Shown in pieces: positions 5,263 to 8,249 of a stretch of 8,249 nucleotides of DNA. The notes beneath the pieces are model-generated. The model saw only the letters and a program-made list of their open reading frames with translations, made no database searches and had not been told where the DNA came from. The stretch lies in NCBI GenBank assembly GCA_900556795.1, contig USQD01000074.1, forward strand, positions 1-8,249, given 5' to 3'. This stretch comes from an uncultured Prevotella sp. GTDB lineage: Bacteria; Bacteroidota; Bacteroidia; Bacteroidales; Bacteroidaceae. How positions within the stretch are numbered: position 1 is the stretch's first letter; every line of letters begins with the position of its first letter. Made by a program: the position numbers and the translations under genes.

Positions 5263-8217
5263 TTACTTCAATTTTACAGTTACTGCCCGTCCGGCATACT
5301 TCACCATCTTGCCCTTAGGAGCCTTGGCGAGGTTAACGCCCTGGTTGTTCTGGGCATTCACTAGAATCACATTGAAGCGACGCTTCTGCAGCATTCCGTC
5401 GAATGAACCCTTGCGAGCACCAATGGTCAGGGTCTTCTGGGCATCATTATACTTGAAGTCTATCATAGCATACTTGCCCTTCTCATAGTTGTAGTTGGTT
5501 CCCTCGTCCTCATAGAGCGTATAAGAACCGTCCTTGCCTGCATAGACATAGAGGTCGATGAGCTCAGCCTTCTTCTGGTCGCTCCACTCCATCTCAGGAC
5601 CAACAGGAAGGATAGAACCCTCTGGCACGAAGACAGGAATCTTATCGAATGGCGCATCGGCTACGATGGTCTGACCACCTGCATAATGCTTGCCGGTATA
5701 GAAATCGTACCAGCCCTTCTGCTTAGGAAGATAAACATTACGGCTGTACTTCTGATACTCGCCTACAGGACAAGCCATCAGGGCAGGACCGAACATCCAC
5801 TGGTCCTTGATGTCGTAAACATTATCATCGCCGTTGAAGTCCATCACCAATCCACGCATCATGGTGTAATCCTTGAAATGAACCATACCCGCCATACTGT
5901 AGAGGTAAGGCATCAGACGGTAACGGAGCTTGTCGTAAGCCACGATGGTCTTGTAAGCCGGATGATCGGCTGGCGCAATATTCCAGACCTCACGGGTAGG
6001 CCACTGGCCGTGGGTGCGATAGAGAGGCACGAAGCAGCCGAACTGGTTCCAGCGAGCCTGCAACTCGCGCCACTCCTTCAGGTCGGCATTCTCCTTACCG
6101 GTCTTGTCGAACTCCTGCTGGGCAGCCACGTAGCGGTTCTCTACGCAGAAACCACCCTGGTCCATTCCCCAGAAAGGAAGACCCGCCATAGAATAGTTCA
6201 AGCCGGCAGTCATCTGAGCACGCATGTCCTCCCAACGGGTAGCAATATCGCCCGACCAGGTAGCCGTGCTGTAGCGCTGCTCGCCTGCAAAGCCCGAACG
6301 GGTAAGGAGGAAGACACGCTGGTTAGGATTCACGCTACGCTGGCCATGATAGATGGCGTCAGCATTCACGATGCTGTAAGCGTTGAAATATTCTGTTGAC
6401 GTACCGAGGGCAGTAGGACCGGAAAGGGCCTTGCGGTACCACATCGGAGTACAGTCGCGAACATTAGGCTCAGAAGCATCCATCCACCAGGCGTCGATTC
6501 CGAACTTATACTTGGTATAGAGATTCTCATCCATCTGGCGCCAGAACATCTTTCGTGCACCAGCATCATAAGCATCATAGAAAGAGCCGCGGAAGCCGAG
6601 CCAGTCATGAATATCGTCCTTGATAGCCTGATGATACATCCAGCCCTTGCTGTCGAGTTCCTTATAGTTCTTGACGGTATCGTAGAACTTAGGCCATACG
6701 GAAATCATGAAGCGGCCATTCATGGCGTGTACGCTGTCGAGCATCGCCTGAGGATTAGGATAACGGGCAGCCTCAAACTCATGGCTTCCCCATGAATCGA
6801 GCTTCCAGTAGTTCCAGTCCTGAACGATATTGTCTACAGGAATCTTCAGGTCGCGGAACTTCTTGAGGTTCTCCTCGATGTCCTTGCTGCTCTTATAGCG
6901 CTCACGGCTCTGCCAGAAACCGAGGGTCCACTTAGGATAGAGCGAAGCCTTGCCGGTAAGCGTACGGTAGCCCGAAATCACCTCGTCGAGGTTCTGACCG
7001 GCAATGAAGTAGTAATCCATGTCCGGAGACATTTCGCTCCAGATGCTCAGCTGGTTCTTCTCTGCCTCTGAACGAGGAGCAGCTACGCGAAGACCGCAGT
7101 AGGAAACGTCGCCATCTGGCTGCCACTCGATGCGGATAGGAGTCTTTACACCCTTCCTGATTGGAGTTTCAAACTTGAAGGAATTAGGATTCCAGGCTGT
7201 ACGCCAACGCTCAGGCACAACCAGCTTGCCGTCGATATAAATCTTCATGTAGCCGGCATAGTAGAGGATAAACTGGTAGAAACTGTTGGTTGGAGCCTCC
7301 ACATAACCCTCGTAAACCACCTTGGAACCATTCAGGGCAAAGCCCTTTGGCAGGTTCTGGATGCCGCCCTTGTCGGTCTTGTTGCAGATTTCAGAAGTCT
7401 CAGGCATCGCATATTCAAAGTAGATGCTGTCTTCGCCTCGAACAATCTTCTGTCCGTTCTTGTCCACGTAAGTACCAGTAAGCTGACCTTCCTTTCCGTC
7501 CTTGTCGTAAAGCTTGAAGGCACGGTTGAGCTGGAGATAATCTTCAGGATTACCCCAACGGCAATAAGAATAGGAATCCCAGAGAATACCGTAGTTCTTG
7601 TTGGAAATGACGAAAGGCACACTCACCTTCGTATTATACTGGAAGAGGTCTTCGTTCTTGCCCTTCATGTTGAGTTCCTCACTCTGATGCTGACCGAGAC
7701 CATAGAAAGCCTCGTTGTCTGGAGAATCGAAGAGGGCTCTCCAAGACCATCCGTGCTTCTGAGATTCAGGAACCTTGGCGATGTCTACGCCAATCTCACG
7801 GTCAGGAACGGTAAAAGGCTTGAAAGTCTTACCACCCTGAGCCACCTCGTTGAGGAGCACATGATCCTTCAAATCATAGAATGTAATCTGACCGGTAGCC
7901 TCGTTCAATACGGCGCGCATGGCGGCTGTGGTAATGATGAGCTTTTCGCCCTGTTCCTCTACCTTATAATTAGCCTTGCCATTCTGAGGCACGATGATGA
8001 GACTCTGCTTGTCGCGAAATCCCTGCTCGGCAGTAGCCTGCACACGGATAATCTTATCGCTCACAACCTGGAGGCGAATCTGACTAGGACCAAAATTCTG
8101 GTGCTGTTTCAACTGAACGGTAAGATAGTTACCTTTCTGAATAAAGCCTGCTGCCTGGAGCCCTGAAGCGCTCATCAGCAAAACGGCTGAAATCAATAAC
8201 GTCTTAGTTAGCTTCAT
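5263..8217 (-). CDS. GH31 family alpha-glycosidase with PA14 insert (probable alpha-xylosidase)
   Basis: This secreted 984-residue GH31 retaining exo-alpha-glycosidase probably removes alpha-1,6-xylose from xyloglucan-type oligosaccharides in the periplasm. A Sec signal peptide occupies about residues 1-22 (basic start, hydrophobic core, small residues LQAA at the cleavage area). The N-terminal beta-sandwich (about 25-420) is interrupted by a PA14 domain at about 235-385, with YEGYVEAP at 302-309 and IYIDGKLV at 326-333. The TIM barrel spans about 420-765. In it, D580 of WWMDASEP is the expected nucleophile and D657 of WSGD the expected acid/base. C-terminal beta domains follow, with a DUF5110-like segment ending near 925. 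The same order, including the PA14 insert and a length of about 950, is known from Bacteroides ovatus and Cellvibrio xyloglucan alpha-xylosidases. The ATG at 8217 is chosen because it starts the signal peptide. The frame is intact. Only 32 bp of upstream DNA is present, so its promoter and any SusC/D genes are outside. An alpha-glucosidase is the main alternative. Confidence 0.9.
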   Translation of the reverse strand: MKLTKTLLISAVLLMSASGLQAAGFIQKGNYLTVQLKQHQNFGPSQIRLQVVSDKIIRVQATAEQGFRDKQSLIIVPQNGKANYKVEEQGEKLIITTAAMRAVLNEATGQITFYDLKDHVLLNEVAQGGKTFKPFTVPDREIGVDIAKVPESQKHGWSWRALFDSPDNEAFYGLGQHQSEELNMKGKNEDLFQYNTKVSVPFVISNKNYGILWDSYSYCRWGNPEDYLQLNRAFKLYDKDGKEGQLTGTYVDKNGQKIVRGEDSIYFEYAMPETSEICNKTDKGGIQNLPKGFALNGSKVVYEGYVEAPTNSFYQFILYYAGYMKIYIDGKLVVPERWRTAWNPNSFKFETPIRKGVKTPIRIEWQPDGDVSYCGLRVAAPRSEAEKNQLSIWSEMSPDMDYYFIAGQNLDEVISGYRTLTGKASLYPKWTLGFWQSRERYKSSKDIEENLKKFRDLKIPVDNIVQDWNYWKLDSWGSHEFEAARYPNPQAMLDSVHAMNGRFMISVWPKFYDTVKNYKELDSKGWMYHQAIKDDIHDWLGFRGSFYDAYDAGARKMFWRQMDENLYTKYKFGIDAWWMDASEPNVRDCTPMWYRKALSGPTALGTSTEYFNAYSIVNADAIYHGQRSVNPNQRVFLLTRSGFAGEQRYSTATWSGDIATRWEDMRAQMTAGLNYSMAGLPFWGMDQGGFCVENRYVAAQQEFDKTGKENADLKEWRELQARWNQFGCFVPLYRTHGQWPTREVWNIAPADHPAYKTIVAYDKLRYRLMPYLYSMAGMVHFKDYTMMRGLVMDFNGDDNVYDIKDQWMFGPALMACPVGEYQKYSRNVYLPKQKGWYDFYTGKHYAGGQTIVADAPFDKIPVFVPEGSILPVGPEMEWSDQKKAELIDLYVYAGKDGSYTLYEDEGTNYNYEKGKYAMIDFKYNDAQKTLTIGARKGSFDGMLQKRRFNVILVNAQNNQGVNLAKAPKGKMVKYAGRAVTVKLK

Positions 8218-8249
8218 ACAATATTTTTAAACAAGTTTTTTTTAAAATG

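Noticed and set aside
5686..6399. 237-codon plus-strand open frame antisense to GH31
   Set aside because: It covers the GH31 catalytic barrel including the acid/base region. Its composition is that of an antisense shadow.

Overview
The window looks like a chromosomal segment of a gut Bacteroidota bacterium, most likely Prevotella/Segatella (copri-like). The reasons are AT-rich intergenic DNA around moderate-GC genes, no Shine-Dalgarno sequences at the starts, one perfect TAnnTTTG (-7 type) promoter element, 'cagggcgttgccctggg'-type palindromic intergenic repeats, and secreted GH31 and GH2 enzymes of Bacteroidota type. The species is an inference, because no marker gene is present.

Left part (1-2430, + strand): a short AT-rich leader with a probable promoter precedes an intact myo-inositol-1-phosphate synthase (170-1498). 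Next comes a 360-bp repeat-filled spacer. It holds an inverted repeat with 47-bp outer arms (44/47 matching) and 23-bp inner arms (perfect), followed by a three-copy 27/28-bp tandem repeat. An intact low-molecular-weight protein tyrosine phosphatase (1861-2343) follows, ending at a hairpin with an A-tract on one side and a T-tract on the other. That hairpin probably terminates the convergent transcripts from both sides.

Right part (2430-8249, - strand): reading leftward there is a full-length secreted GH31 enzyme with a PA14 insertion (8217-5263), a 114-bp gap holding diverged inverted copies of a 'tctgtgaaatctgcggga'-type repeat, and a secreted GH2 enzyme (5148-2678). The GH2 frame is broken by an apparent single-base deletion at 3183/3184. 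Between the GH2 stop and the terminator lies a 56-codon protein-like open stretch in the same frame, probably a gene remnant, and a two-copy 30-bp tandem repeat.

The GH31 and GH2 genes read as the end of a polysaccharide-utilisation operon that begins beyond the right edge. A PA14-bearing GH31 of the alpha-xylosidase type next to a GH2 fits trimming of xylosyl and galactosyl side chains from xyloglucan-like oligosaccharides in the periplasm. The exact substrate is inferred. The inositol synthase is unrelated metabolically; it converts glucose 6-phosphate to inositol phosphate, probably for inositol lipids. I see no defence system, CRISPR array, tRNA, rRNA or transposase, and no convincing novel system. 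The items most worth a second look are the GH2 frameshift, the post-stop reading frame, and the repeat block.
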